This document shows positions 49,112-59,080 of a stretch of DNA of 64,000 nucleotides, piece by piece (positions within the stretch are counted from its first letter, which is position 1; each line of letters begins with the position of its first letter). The DNA is from an uncultured Cyclobacteriaceae bacterium. Its GTDB lineage: Bacteria; Bacteroidota; Bacteroidia; Cytophagales; Cyclobacteriaceae. The notes below the pieces were generated by a model. The model made no database searches and had not been told where the DNA came from. It worked only from the letters and a program-made list of their open reading frames with translations. The position numbers and the translations under genes are program-made. The stretch spans positions 1 through 64,000 of the forward strand of contig CALSPM010000010.1 of assembly GCA_943788235.1 (NCBI GenBank), given 5' to 3'.

Positions 49112-52100
49112 TTATTGAGGTGTAGAAATCACTTCTAATCCATTTAAAGCTTGATTCAGATCAGGGATGGATTGGGCACATAAATTTTTCATTTCTATTA
49201 AAATCCGATCAAGGTCTGCGGCTAGTTCATTGTAGACTTGATGAGCTTGATCTGTTGGGGGGTAATCACCCCGCTGCTGATCCGCCAATAAGAAAGCCAA
49301 CCGATTGTTGACTTTGATACCATAATTTAATGGATCTTGATTGCTTTTGTTTTTGGTTTGATGAATGGTACCTTCAATAACGGTCAACTGATCTATAAAA
49401 TCCGTCATTTTATCTAGTAAGATTGGATCCTTAATCTTGGATTTTACAAAATTAATTTCTTGCCCGATTTTTTCAATATCGAGCATGGCCTGATGGGCCT
49501 GACTCACCTTATCTCTCACTTGAATTAAAAAATCAAATTGAGTTTGATAATCTGATGGGGTATTGGACATACGAGGGTCTCCTAAAACTATCAAATTTTG
49601 TTGGAGGGTATCACCATCTACGATCAGCCGAGTCAAATAGGTGCCGGGCATCGCTTTGGGTCCTAGATTAGGGGAAGAATAGAGTACCATACCTGGAAAA
49701 GCTAAAAAGCCAGGATAGCGCAGGTTCCATACGAATTTATTTCCACCAGCTTTTACATCAAGTTTTGAAGACTTTTCTTTTGATTGATTAGAATAAGATT
49801 GGATCAAGGATCCGTCTGCTTCTAAAATTTCAATTCGTACGTCTGCTTTTTCATCTTCGATAAAGAAATTGAGTAAAGCCCCATTGGGATGATTACTACC
49901 TTCTATTTTGGTATTGACACGTCTGCCACTTTGCGCCATTCTATAGGCAGGCTTGGGAGCATAGAGGTGATGTTTTTTGTTCAAAATTTCATCATTTATT
50001 TGTCTGACAGGGCCCAAATCATCAATCATCCAAAAGGAACGTCCATGTGTAGCTGCGATTAAATATTCCTCACGAACATGTAAATCTCGAATGGCTACAA
50101 TAGGAAGATTCAACCTAAAGTTTTCCCAATGAGCACCATCATCATATGAAATATAGAGGCCCCATTCTGTACCTGCATACAAGAGGCCTGGACGTACTAA
50201 ATCCGCTCTGATGGTTCGCGTATAATCATTTTTCTCAATACCTGAAGTAATAACGGTCCATGTTTGCCCATAATCTCTGGATTTGTAGAGATATGGGGTG
50301 TAATCACCAAATTTATAAGCAGTTGCTGCCACATATACGCCGCCGGGATAATGTGGGTCTACATCAATACAGTTAATCATGTTGTTTTTTGGAGACATTG
50401 GAGGGGTGATATCAGTCCATTTTCTACCCCCATCGCGGGTAATGTGGACCAAACCGTCATCACTTCCCGTATAAATTACGCCTACTTCTTGTTTGCTCTC
50501 CGTGATTGCAAAAAGGTTACCATAAAATTCTACACCGGTGTTGTCTTGGGTAATAGGACCCCCAGATGATTTTAAGGTATGCGGTTCATTTCGAGTAAGG
50601 TCAGGACTGATTACGCGCCAGCTCTGCCCTTCATTTACGCTTTCATGTAAGTAATTGGATCCGGCATAGAGTTTGTTGGGATCATTGGGACTGAACATGA
50701 CTGGATAGTTCCAATTGAAGCGGTATTTCATTACTTCCACGCCTGATCCGGCGGGATTGTAGGGCCAAATATTAGTGGATCTCGATTGACCCGTAATGTG
50801 ATCTTTTCGGTTCATATAGCCTTTATAGGTACCTCCGTATACAATATCTGGATTTTTTGGATCTGGTGCCAAATGCGCACTTTCGCCGCCTGCTGTAGGT
50901 TCCCAATCTCGTTCGGTGATGGCGTTCGCACTGCTTCTGTGGGAGATCCTGATGGCTGAATTATCTTGTTGTGCGCCGAGTATTTTGAAAGGGAAACTAT
51001 TATCGGTCGTAACGCGGTAAAATTGGGCAGTGGGTTGATTGTGGTAAGTCGTCCAATTGAGGCCACCGTCCACTGATACTTGGGCACCTCCATCATCGGC
51101 AATGATCATGCGTTGATTGTCCTGGGGGTCAATCCAAAGGTCATGGTGATCACCATGCGGTGAATTGAAACCCTCCCAAGTTTTACCTCCGTCATTGGAT
51201 CGGTGATAACTTGTATTCATGACATAGAGGCGCTCTTCATTTTGTGTATCTGCGTAGATGCGGGAATAATACCATGCGCGTTGTCTTAATGCATTTTTTG
51301 AGCTGATATAGGTCCATTTTTCGCCTCCATCATCCGATCGATAGACGCCACCTTTAGCATTTTCTATGATGACCCATATTTTGTTAGAGTTCAATGGGGA
51401 AACCGCTACACCTGAAATACCCCAAATCCCCTTAGGTAAGCCCGGCTTATTTGTTAATTCTTTCCAATGATCCCCTCCGTCTATACTTTGCCAGAGTTTA
51501 CTACCGGGTCCTCCACTGTCCATACGATAGCCATTGCGCTTTATTTCCCATGTATTGGCATAAAGAATTCTTGAATTATTAGGATCTAAAATCAAATCTA
51601 CGGCACCGGCCTTATCTGATTCAAACAATATCTTTTCCCAGGTCTCCCCACCATTTTTAGATCTGAAAACACCACGTTGGGCATTGGGTTTCCAAAGATT
51701 TCCCATGGCAGCGACATAGACCATATTCGGGTTAGTTGGATGAATACGAATGCGGCCGATGTGCTCGCTTTGCTTGAGTCCAATGGATTGCCAGGTCTTG
51801 CCCGCATCGGTACTTTTCCATAGTCCTCTTCCTGAGGAGACGTTTCCTCTGACCGTTTCCTCTCCTTCACCAACATATATGACATTTGGATCGGATTCAC
51901 TAACCGCAATAGCACCAATAGATCCACCATAGAATCCATCCGAAATATTTTCCCAAGTTTGACCTCCATCTGTAGTTTTCCAAACTCCGCCCCCCGCGGT
52001 ACCCATATAATATAGATTGCGATGACCAACGACGCCCGTTACGGTAGCCGACCGTCCTCCACGAAAAGGGCCCACCATTCTCCATTCCAGTCCACCGAGT

Positions 52101-52228
52101 TTGTTCACTGGAATTTCGTGATGAATGGTTTTTGTTTTTGATTGCTTTTTTTGCGCCCACAATGAAGGACTCAGGATCAGGTTGAAAATAAACGTGAGGA
52201 GCACGAGGTAATTGGATCTTTTTTTCAT
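49112..52228 (-). CDS. Secreted BNR/VPS10-type beta-propeller protein (second paralogue)
   Basis: 1,038 residues with a signal peptide ending in PSLWAQ. The first 700 residues are propeller blades with motifs such as TTDGGQTW, STDAGKTW, SKNGGETW, SIDGGDHW, SDDGGEKW, SRDYGQTW and SYDDGAHW. An Ig-like or FlgD-like segment (ADVRIEILEADGSLIQSY) and a helical C-terminus follow, matching the layout of the protein at 21473-24712. The two open alike in their first blade (GPFRGGRSATVTGV here, GPAFTSGRIADIAID there). No T9SS sorting domain is visible. Catalysis is unproven and binding of polysaccharide or protein ligands is possible. Confidence 0.85.
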   Translation of the reverse strand: MKKRSNYLVLLTFIFNLILSPSLWAQKKQSKTKTIHHEIPVNKLGGLEWRMVGPFRGGRSATVTGVVGHRNLYYMGTAGGGVWKTTDGGQTWENISDGFYGGSIGAIAVSESDPNVIYVGEGEETVRGNVSSGRGLWKSTDAGKTWQSIGLKQSEHIGRIRIHPTNPNMVYVAAMGNLWKPNAQRGVFRSKNGGETWEKILFESDKAGAVDLILDPNNSRILYANTWEIKRNGYRMDSGGPGSKLWQSIDGGDHWKELTNKPGLPKGIWGISGVAVSPLNSNKIWVIIENAKGGVYRSDDGGEKWTYISSKNALRQRAWYYSRIYADTQNEERLYVMNTSYHRSNDGGKTWEGFNSPHGDHHDLWIDPQDNQRMIIADDGGAQVSVDGGLNWTTYHNQPTAQFYRVTTDNSFPFKILGAQQDNSAIRISHRSSANAITERDWEPTAGGESAHLAPDPKNPDIVYGGTYKGYMNRKDHITGQSRSTNIWPYNPAGSGVEVMKYRFNWNYPVMFSPNDPNKLYAGSNYLHESVNEGQSWRVISPDLTRNEPHTLKSSGGPITQDNTGVEFYGNLFAITESKQEVGVIYTGSDDGLVHITRDGGRKWTDITPPMSPKNNMINCIDVDPHYPGGVYVAATAYKFGDYTPYLYKSRDYGQTWTVITSGIEKNDYTRTIRADLVRPGLLYAGTEWGLYISYDDGAHWENFRLNLPIVAIRDLHVREEYLIAATHGRSFWMIDDLGPVRQINDEILNKKHHLYAPKPAYRMAQSGRRVNTKIEGSNHPNGALLNFFIEDEKADVRIEILEADGSLIQSYSNQSKEKSSKLDVKAGGNKFVWNLRYPGFLAFPGMVLYSSPNLGPKAMPGTYLTRLIVDGDTLQQNLIVLGDPRMSNTPSDYQTQFDFLIQVRDKVSQAHQAMLDIEKIGQEINFVKSKIKDPILLDKMTDFIDQLTVIEGTIHQTKNKSNQDPLNYGIKVNNRLAFLLADQQRGDYPPTDQAHQVYNELAADLDRILIEMKNLCAQSIPDLNQALNGLEVISTPQ

Positions 52229-52626
52229 AATATTTTTTTAGAGTGAACTTAATTTAAGAAATTTTTAAAATAGAGCTTTCTAATTTAGGATGAAAGGTTG
52301 TATGGGTAGCCTTTCGGTAATGATAATATAGAATTAAGTATGAATGTAAGACTGTTTTTAGAGATCTATGAGATTAATTTTGGTTGGGTTCTATAAGTTG
52401 ATACTCGATTTTTCTAACAAATAGGTAATCAGATCAAATAGGTGAAAGGCGGACGGGTACTTATGGTTAACTAGATGTGTACACCATGGATCATAAGGTG
52501 AAAAGGGTATAAACCCTCTGGGGGCTATTTTGGAAATGAGTATAAGACTATCTAGAGGTCCGAACTAGAGTTATTATAAGACGCCTAAAAGAGTATAAGA
52601 GCATGAAGAAAAGCAAAAGAGAAAAA
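52229..52626. other. Intergenic region with nothing recognised
   Basis: 398 bases between two minus-strand genes. I see no open reading frame of note, no RNA gene and no clear promoter or hairpin terminator. Confidence 0.5.
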
Positions 52627-53943
52627 TCATTTCAAAGGATCGTTCATATAACCTAGAGACAGTCCCAATAGTGCCTTAACTCCCGTGATCATGGATGAAT
52701 CGGTGACATAAAAGTCTGGCGTATGATGTGGAGCCGCTAAACTTGGATCCGATCCTTTTGGACATCCTCCGATGAAAAAGAAAAAAGAAGGTACCTTTTG
52801 TGCAAAGAACGAGAAATCTTCAGCTCCGGTAATGGCGCGTTGTAACTGAACATGTTCAGGCCCAAGACTGCGGTTCAGCCAGTTGACTGCTTTGGTAGTT
52901 AGGGTAGGATCATTGAAAGTAACGGGAACTCCGCGTTCAATCTCGACCGTTACTTGGGCATCCATGCTTTCTCCAATTTTTGTAGCTGTTCGGATCAAAT
53001 CAGCATGAATTTTATCTTGCATTTGTGGATCCAAGGTACGTATAGTACCGATCATTTCAGCACTTTCAGGTATGATGTTATTGCGTATGCCTGAATTGAT
53101 CATTCCTACCGTGATGACGGCACCTTCTTTGGTGAGTTCGGTTTGTCGACTGATAATAGTTTGAATGCCATTGATGATTTGTGCAGAGGTTACGATGGGA
53201 TCTATCGAAGCCCAAGGTTGTGACCCGTGAGATTGTTTTCCATTAACCTGAATAACAAAACGATCCGCTGCAGCTAAAATACCACCGGGTTTGTAGGTAA
53301 GTATCCCCTCGGGAGTATCGGCAGATATATGCAGACCAAAGGCAACTTCTACTTTTGGATTCATCATGACCCCTTCTTTGATCATGAGTTTAGCGCCGCC
53401 TTCTTCTCCTGGAGGGGCACCTTCTTCAGCGGGTTGAAAAATAAATTTAACGGTTCCTTTGATGTCTTTTTTCAGACCGCTGAGGACTTCAGCGACACCC
53501 ATTAATATGGCTACATGCGTATCGTGACCACAGGCATGCATTACACCCGTTGCTTTATCATTATATATTGAGGTCGCCTTTGAGGCCCATGGGAGCTCCA
53601 CCCTTTCCGTCACAGGAAGACCATCCATATCTGCCCTCAAGGCAATCACTGGCCCTGGCTGGTCTCCCACCAAAATACCTACGACGCCCGTTTTGGCTAC
53701 TCCTTCCTCGATCTCGAGACCTAAATCTTTTAAATGCTGGGCTACTTTGGCAGCTGTTTTAAATTCTAAGTTTGATAACTCTGGATGCTCATGAATATCA
53801 TGACGCCACTCAATGACTTTAGGCATTATTTTTTCTGCGTCGAGATGGGCCTTTTTCGTGAGTTTTGCAGATTGACTGAACGCCATTGACACAAGACAAT
53901 AAATGATTAGGGTGAGAACAAGTTTAATTTTCATGGGGAACAA
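52627..53943 (-). CDS. M20-family amidohydrolase / metallopeptidase, exported
   Basis: 438 residues with a signal peptide (hydrophobic stretch up to MAFSQ), so periplasmic. The M20D pattern is clear: WRHDIHEHPELSNLEF, ALRADMDGLPV, the metal-binding MHACGHDTHVAILMG and FIFQPAEEGAPPGEEGG. The dimerisation part includes QSHGSQPWASIDPI. GAEDFSFFAQ and HHTPDFYVTD complete the active site. This group hydrolyses N-acyl amino acids or small peptides. With the S9 peptidase and the D-aminoacylase homologue it fits a peptide-using lifestyle. Confidence 0.92.
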   Translation of the reverse strand: MFPMKIKLVLTLIIYCLVSMAFSQSAKLTKKAHLDAEKIMPKVIEWRHDIHEHPELSNLEFKTAAKVAQHLKDLGLEIEEGVAKTGVVGILVGDQPGPVIALRADMDGLPVTERVELPWASKATSIYNDKATGVMHACGHDTHVAILMGVAEVLSGLKKDIKGTVKFIFQPAEEGAPPGEEGGAKLMIKEGVMMNPKVEVAFGLHISADTPEGILTYKPGGILAAADRFVIQVNGKQSHGSQPWASIDPIVTSAQIINGIQTIISRQTELTKEGAVITVGMINSGIRNNIIPESAEMIGTIRTLDPQMQDKIHADLIRTATKIGESMDAQVTVEIERGVPVTFNDPTLTTKAVNWLNRSLGPEHVQLQRAITGAEDFSFFAQKVPSFFFFIGGCPKGSDPSLAAPHHTPDFYVTDSSMITGVKALLGLSLGYMNDPLK

Positions 53944-54240
53944 GTTAAGTAAGTGAAATTTGATTGACCTGAAATTTAAAAGAAAGGGCTATCAAAGTGA
54001 TAGCCCAATTCATTTACCAAAATTATATGAAGAAAAAATGAGCGGTTATTTTTTTCAAAATAAGCTCACATTAAATCTATTAAAAAATCCCCATTTAACC
54101 AACTAATTTTATGAAAAATTTTAATTAGCCTATTGAATCAATAAAAAGCGCAACAAATAATGTGCTTTAAATCAAGGCATTTCCAGGTAGATAAAATCAA
54201 CTAGTATAAGCAAGTTAGATCTTTCATGACCAACAATGGC

Positions 54241-55449
54241 TTACAGTACCTCTTTAACCCTTTGAGCGGCGTCTTTAAGTAAGATGGCAGAGGTCACTTT
54301 CAATCCAGAAGATTCAATAATTTGCGCCCCTTCTTCAGCATTGGTCCCTTGAAGTCTGACAATGATAGGTACCTCAATAATACCAATCTTTTTGTAGGCT
54401 TCCACCACGCCATTCGCGACACGGTCACATCGAACGATACCACCAAAAATGTTGACTAGGATGGCTTTGACATTGGGATCTTTCAAGATAATTCTAAACC
54501 CAGCTTCTACTGTTTCGGCATTGGCCCCACCTCCCACATCAAGAAAATTGGCAGGTTCACCTCCGGAAAGTTTAATCATGTCCATAGTCGCCATGGCAAG
54601 TCCAGCACCATTGACCATACAACCCACATTTCCATCCAACTTCACATAATTGAGGCCATGTGTCGCCGCAGCTACTTCCAACGGATCTTCTTCTGATAAG
54701 TCCCTAAGTTGTAAGATCTCTTTTTGCCGAAAAAGAGCATTGTCATCAATATCTACTTTGGCATCTACCGCCAATATTTTATCGTCTGAGGTTTTCAGCA
54801 CAGGATTGATTTCAAACATTGCCGAATCAGTCTGTTCAAAGGCGATATAAAGAGCCTTAATGAACTTCACCATTTCTTTTAGTGCCATACCTGTGAGACC
54901 CATAGCAAAAGTGACTTTTTGAGCTTGAAAATGCCGCAGGCCAACGGCAGGATCTATCCATTCTTTAATAATCTTCTCTGGGGTATGTTCAGCAACGGTT
55001 TCGATATCCATCCCCCCTTCGGTGGAGGCCATGATCACATTTTGGCCCTTCGCGCGATCCAGAAGGATCGATAGATAATATTCTTTGAGTTCAGAAGCGC
55101 CAGGATAGTAGACATCTTCTGCAATCAGTATTTTGTTGACTTTCTTACCTTCGGATCCTGTTTGGTGAGTAACTAATGTGCCTCCTAGAATTGCCTCACT
55201 TTTGGGTGCCACTTGGTCTATGCTTTTGGCTAAAATTACCCCATGGGATCCGGTCTCATTGATGGTGCCTTTCCCTCTGCCTCCGGCATGGATTTGTGCT
55301 TTGATTACAAACCATTCAGAGCCCGTTTCTTTTTGAATGGCATGTGCCGCTGCCACCGCTTCATCGACCGTACTTGCGACTTTTCCGCGCTGGATGGTTA
55401 CGCCGTAGCGCGCTAAAATTTCTTTTGCTTGATATTCGTGGATATTCAT
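54241..55449 (-). CDS. sucC: Succinyl-CoA synthetase (ADP-forming) beta subunit
   Basis: 402 residues, a normal size. The N-terminal ATP-grasp domain starts [17 protein letters not shown] with [34 protein letters not shown] and [18 protein letters not shown] mark the conserved core. The ligase part contains [13 protein letters not shown] and [15 protein letters not shown]. It converts succinyl-CoA to succinate with formation of a nucleoside triphosphate in the TCA cycle. sucD is not adjacent, which is common in Bacteroidota. It diverges from the LolD-like gene. Confidence 0.95.
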   Translation of the reverse strand: MNIHEYQAKEILARYGVTIQRGKVASTVDEAVAAAHAIQKETGSEWFVIKAQIHAGGRGKGTINETGSHGVILAKSIDQVAPKSEAILGGTLVTHQTGSEGKKVNKILIAEDVYYPGASELKEYYLSILLDRAKGQNVIMASTEGGMDIETVAEHTPEKIIKEWIDPAVGLRHFQAQKVTFAMGLTGMALKEMVKFIKALYIAFEQTDSAMFEINPVLKTSDDKILAVDAKVDIDDNALFRQKEILQLRDLSEEDPLEVAAATHGLNYVKLDGNVGCMVNGAGLAMATMDMIKLSGGEPANFLDVGGGANAETVEAGFRIILKDPNVKAILVNIFGGIVRCDRVANGVVEAYKKIGIIEVPIIVRLQGTNAEEGAQIIESSGLKVTSAILLKDAAQRVKEVL

Positions 55450-55560
55450 GGAACAATTTTTTAAATTCTAAAAAGAGGAAAGCACAATTATTTTCTTGAT
55501 TATTTTGCGAATCTAATTCATAGTTCGGGTTTAATCAAGTTCATTAAAACAAATGACACC

Positions 55561-55568
55561 TATATTTG
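55561..55568 (+). promoter_or_regulatory. -7 element overlapping the 5' end of the LolD-like gene
   Basis: TATATTTG fits TAnnTTTG. With the usual spacing transcription would start at about 55574, the ATG itself, giving a leaderless or nearly leaderless messenger. No clear TTG is seen for -33. Confidence 0.4.
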
Positions 55569-55573
55569 TAGCC

Positions 55574-56224
55574 ATGCTTTATGCTAAAGACATCTATAAG
55601 ACCTATGGTGCACTCGAAGTGCTGAAAGGAATCGACTTGGAAGTAGCCGAGAAAGAGGTGATATCCATTGTCGGCGCTTCTGGAGCAGGCAAAAGTACAT
55701 TGCTTCATATTTTAGCGAGCTTGGATCAGCCCGATCAAGGATCTGTCAGCTTAAAGGGGCAAGCCCTATTTTCACTTTCATCCAATAAGTTGGCTAAATT
55801 TCGTAATGATCATATTGGTCTTATTTTTCAATTTCACAACCTACTGCCTGAGTTTACGGCCCTCGAAAATGTATGTATTCCTGGCTTTATTGGTAATCGT
55901 AACGAGGCGGCAGTTTTAAAATCGGGAATGGAGCTCTTAGATCGTTTGGGGATCATAGAAAGAGCTTCGCACAAACCTTCGGAATTGTCTGGCGGGGAGC
56001 AACACCGCGTAGCCGTGGCACGCGCCCTGATCAATCAACCGGCGATCATTTTTGCAGATGAACCTTCAGGTAACTTAGATTCTGCCAATGCGCGAGCCTT
56101 GCATAAGTTGTTCTTTGAACTCAGGGATGACTTGGGCCATACTTTTGTTATTGTCACGCACAATGAAGAACTTGCCGATATGGCTGATCGAAAACTTGTG
56201 ATGCGCGATGGAAGAATGGCTTAA
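55574..56224 (+). CDS. LolD-like ABC transporter ATP-binding protein
   Basis: 216 residues from the ATG at 55574. An ATG seven codons upstream is possible, but a -7 promoter element (TATATTTG) lies between them and the family starts close to MLYAKDIYKTYG. Walker A is GASGAGKSTLL, signature LSGGEQHRVAVARAL and Walker B IIFADEPSGNLD, with His in VTHNEELA. These are the features of the LolD/MacB-type group that works with FtsX-like permeases. No permease gene is adjacent. Its stop codon overlaps the stop of the convergent TonB receptor gene by 4 bases. Confidence 0.88.
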   Translation: MLYAKDIYKTYGALEVLKGIDLEVAEKEVISIVGASGAGKSTLLHILASLDQPDQGSVSLKGQALFSLSSNKLAKFRNDHIGLIFQFHNLLPEFTALENVCIPGFIGNRNEAAVLKSGMELLDRLGIIERASHKPSELSGGEQHRVAVARALINQPAIIFADEPSGNLDSANARALHKLFFELRDDLGHTFVIVTHNEELADMADRKLVMRDGRMA

Positions 56225-58488
56225 AGGCCAAATTTCATTTTCAAGGTGATTATGTGATTTCTGGGCAAACCAGGATAATAGTATCGCGGGCTACCACTAC
56301 CAAAGGCACGGGCATTGATTTGATGCATGGAGGCATATACTTCGTCAAAGAGGTTTTTGATGCGATAGCTCAGGTCTAGATCGAGTTTTGTGAAGATCGT
56401 GGGCTGCCATCCTATCTGAAAACTGGTGATTTGATAGGCAGTCGAATAGCGGCTGTTGTCATCGGTCAGGGGCATACGATCAATGTATTGGTAACTTAAC
56501 TGTGTATAGAGGCGGTCCTTAAAATTTCCTTGAAAACAAAGGCTCAATTGATTGGATGGAATTCCAGTTAATGCATTGCCGTCGTAGCGAAGCAGTTCAC
56601 CATTAATTTCTTCTTCAAATTCTTCAAACCTATAGGCTGCATGGTTATAATTTAAATTCTGATGGAGTGTGAAATTAAGTGTCTCAATGAGTCGACTTTT
56701 GAGACTGAGTTCAATACCTCTATGCCGTGTGCTGCCGGCATTGATACCTGTGTATTGATCCTCGGCCGTTCTTCGAGAGACTAGGAGATCACGAATATTC
56801 ATTTGATAGATAGAGAAGGAATAGTTCATTTTTTTGCCCCATGAGTGCCCCTTGAGGCCCCATTCGAAGTTCCAACCAGTTTCTGGTTTTATATCGGAAT
56901 TGATGGTCCCCTTAGGTGTTAATGTTTCCTCCAAACTTGGCGGTGAAAAACCGTGACTCATAAGGGCAAAATGAGTGAGTCCAGGCCGAAAGGTTTGTGA
57001 AATACCTATTCTGGGCGAATAGCGCGCCTGAAATTGGTAATTTCCACTTTGATCTACACTGTCCAAGTCATAGGCATCGGCATAGTCATAAAAGGTTTGA
57101 TTAAGGTTCAATCCGAGGTCTATATTTAGGGAAGCTAACGGCTTTAAATTAACCTCCAAAAATACGTTATAGTACCGTCTGATTTCTTCATTGTCTGATA
57201 AGTATGCTCCCTGAACACTTCCCGTATTAGGAAAATCGGCATACAGATTTTCAGCTGTTTTCCAATGATAGGCATCTTGATAGGTCTCCAGTCCAGCCAT
57301 GACTTGATGTTGAGTTTTGGTGATTTTTTTGATCAGTCGAGCACGAAGGCCAACCCCATATATTTGATCTTCCAAGATATTGAAGGGTCTGGCTTCAAAG
57401 CTTTGGTTAAAGGAACCAAACAGACTAATGTGTTGGGTCCATTCACGGTGATAGGTATGCGTCCATGAACTCCCTAAAAGAAATTTATCATAATCTTCAA
57501 ATCCTTGAGATTGGCCCCAAGTGAAAGCGGCTTTGGTGGGTTCATTTCGATAATCTGCTTCGCTCAATGAACTCGGTATACCGGCATATTGATTCACATA
57601 ATACATCAGAAAGTTGAAGGTATTTTTGATTGTGTTAAGGCTCGAGGTGGCCAAGAGTGTATTTCTTTTGAAGGTATTGTTATCACGATAGCCATCACTT
57701 TGCTGACGATTGAATGACAGGTGAATATTTCTTTGGTTTTGATCGAGGGCATAGGTCAGACTGTTTCTTAAAAGTCCAAAACTACCGACGGTGGCTGCTG
57801 TTGAAAGGAACTGTGATGCCAAGGGTATTTTTTTCGGATGGAGGATCAAGGTTCCGCCGAGCCCACTTCCATAAATACTGGCATTGGGTCCTTTGAGAAT
57901 TTCAATCGTCCCAATGGTATTGAGATCAATGTCTTCAATGGTGGTTTCGCCACTGCCGTTGGTGAGGGGAATGTCTTGGTAATAAGCTCTGATCTTTTTT
58001 GTGGAAAAAGCGGCACGCGAACCTACGCCACGCATAGTGATTTTATTGGTGTTCAAAGCTCCCGATTGCATAAAAACTCCTGGTACTTGATTGAAGAGTG
58101 CGGTCATCAAAGTGGGATCGCTAGTACTTATTTCTTTTGAGGATAGTTGAGTGATGGCACCTGGATAGATTTGATTCCTTTGGGGGATCCCAAAATCATT
58201 GACCGTAATGGCGTTGAGTAGGACGGGAGCGGAAGCCAATAATATGACTAAGGGAGTATCTAAAGCCAGTATTTGGAGATCTTGATAGCCCATACTTTGA
58301 ATCAAAATTTCACGACCTGGATGATAATAAAAAACACCTTGATCATTGGTTTGAACCGTATCCCTACTGAAAATATAGGCTCCTTTAATGGGTTGTCGAT
58401 CGATTTGATCTAACAAGAGGCCTTGACGTTGTGCATAAAGTTGAATACCCGTAAAAATGAGTAAAAAGGTAAGGATACTTTTTTTCAT
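56221..58488 (-). CDS. TonB-dependent outer membrane receptor
   Basis: 755 residues with a signal peptide ending in IQLYAQ. Three parts follow: a short carboxypeptidase-like regulatory domain (about 22-100, with VQTNDQGVFYYHPG), the plug (GVGSRAAFSTKKIRAYYQD, then IEILKGPNASIYGSGLGGT) and a 22-strand barrel of about 530 residues ending in the outer membrane signature LKMKFGL. Similar FecA-like proteins take up iron chelates or other small ligands. The ligand is unknown here. A truncated LacI-type regulator gene lies directly upstream, which hints at a carbohydrate-linked origin, but no SusD gene is present. Confidence 0.9.
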   Translation of the reverse strand: MKKSILTFLLIFTGIQLYAQRQGLLLDQIDRQPIKGAYIFSRDTVQTNDQGVFYYHPGREILIQSMGYQDLQILALDTPLVILLASAPVLLNAITVNDFGIPQRNQIYPGAITQLSSKEISTSDPTLMTALFNQVPGVFMQSGALNTNKITMRGVGSRAAFSTKKIRAYYQDIPLTNGSGETTIEDIDLNTIGTIEILKGPNASIYGSGLGGTLILHPKKIPLASQFLSTAATVGSFGLLRNSLTYALDQNQRNIHLSFNRQQSDGYRDNNTFKRNTLLATSSLNTIKNTFNFLMYYVNQYAGIPSSLSEADYRNEPTKAAFTWGQSQGFEDYDKFLLGSSWTHTYHREWTQHISLFGSFNQSFEARPFNILEDQIYGVGLRARLIKKITKTQHQVMAGLETYQDAYHWKTAENLYADFPNTGSVQGAYLSDNEEIRRYYNVFLEVNLKPLASLNIDLGLNLNQTFYDYADAYDLDSVDQSGNYQFQARYSPRIGISQTFRPGLTHFALMSHGFSPPSLEETLTPKGTINSDIKPETGWNFEWGLKGHSWGKKMNYSFSIYQMNIRDLLVSRRTAEDQYTGINAGSTRHRGIELSLKSRLIETLNFTLHQNLNYNHAAYRFEEFEEEINGELLRYDGNALTGIPSNQLSLCFQGNFKDRLYTQLSYQYIDRMPLTDDNSRYSTAYQITSFQIGWQPTIFTKLDLDLSYRIKNLFDEVYASMHQINARAFGSGSPRYYYPGLPRNHIITLKMKFGL

Positions 58489-58780
58489 GGTGTAAAGTTA
58501 ACGTGAGGAAAATCACATTTTGATTTTTTATGCAGTAAAATGGATTTGTTATATCAGGCACAATTACACCAATCGTATTAGATTTTTTTAACCTTAAACT
58601 TCTGGCTAATTCATTTGGCTCATATTTAAATTTTTTGGCAGCGTCAATAATAATTTTTGTGGTTTTTTCACTGATGCGATATTTCTTGGAATGACCATTT
58701 AAAGCACGGGAAACGGTCGATATTGAAAAATTTAAATGCTTAGAAATTTGGGTGAGAGTAGAATCGTTGTTTTTTTTCAT
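58385..58780 (-). pseudogene. Truncated LacI-family transcriptional regulator
   Basis: Only the first 82 residues (58535-58780) are LacI-like. They comprise the helix-turn-helix LTQISKHLNFSISTVSRALN, the hinge region around PNELARSLRLKKSNTIG and the first strand of the sugar-binding domain (VIVPDITNPFY). After that the frame runs into unrelated sequence and overlaps the start of the TonB receptor gene. The effector domain of about 260 residues is missing. The DNA-binding part could still be made and bind DNA poorly as a monomer. I read it as a deletion that fused the remnant to the receptor's 5' region. Confidence 0.75.
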
Positions 58781-59080
58781 GCTAAGATTTCACAATCTAA
58801 ATTATTTTCAAGTCTCATTATCCAATATTATAAATATTTATTCTGAATTTGAATTCTTTGATAAATCAAAATACCTTTTAATTTAAAATGAACGATTTAA
58901 TAAATGTTTTTAAAAAAATAATTTTCATTTTTTTAGTTATAATTTCCAGGATAAGCAAATAAGGCTTTAGAAAAATAGAACTAAAAATTTTAATTTCAGA
59001 GGCTCTTATTTCTGGTGATAATTAGATTTAAGTGATACTAAGTATGAGTTTTTAATCTATTAGATTACAATAAGATACAA
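58781..59080. other. AT-rich intergenic region with a 14-base palindrome
   Basis: 300 bases between the divergent LacI remnant and the EamA gene. A perfect inverted repeat, TTTGAT-AA-ATCAAA, lies at 58857-58870. It could be an operator for the LacI-type protein, though it lacks the central CG typical of that family. No open reading frame is seen. Confidence 0.4.
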
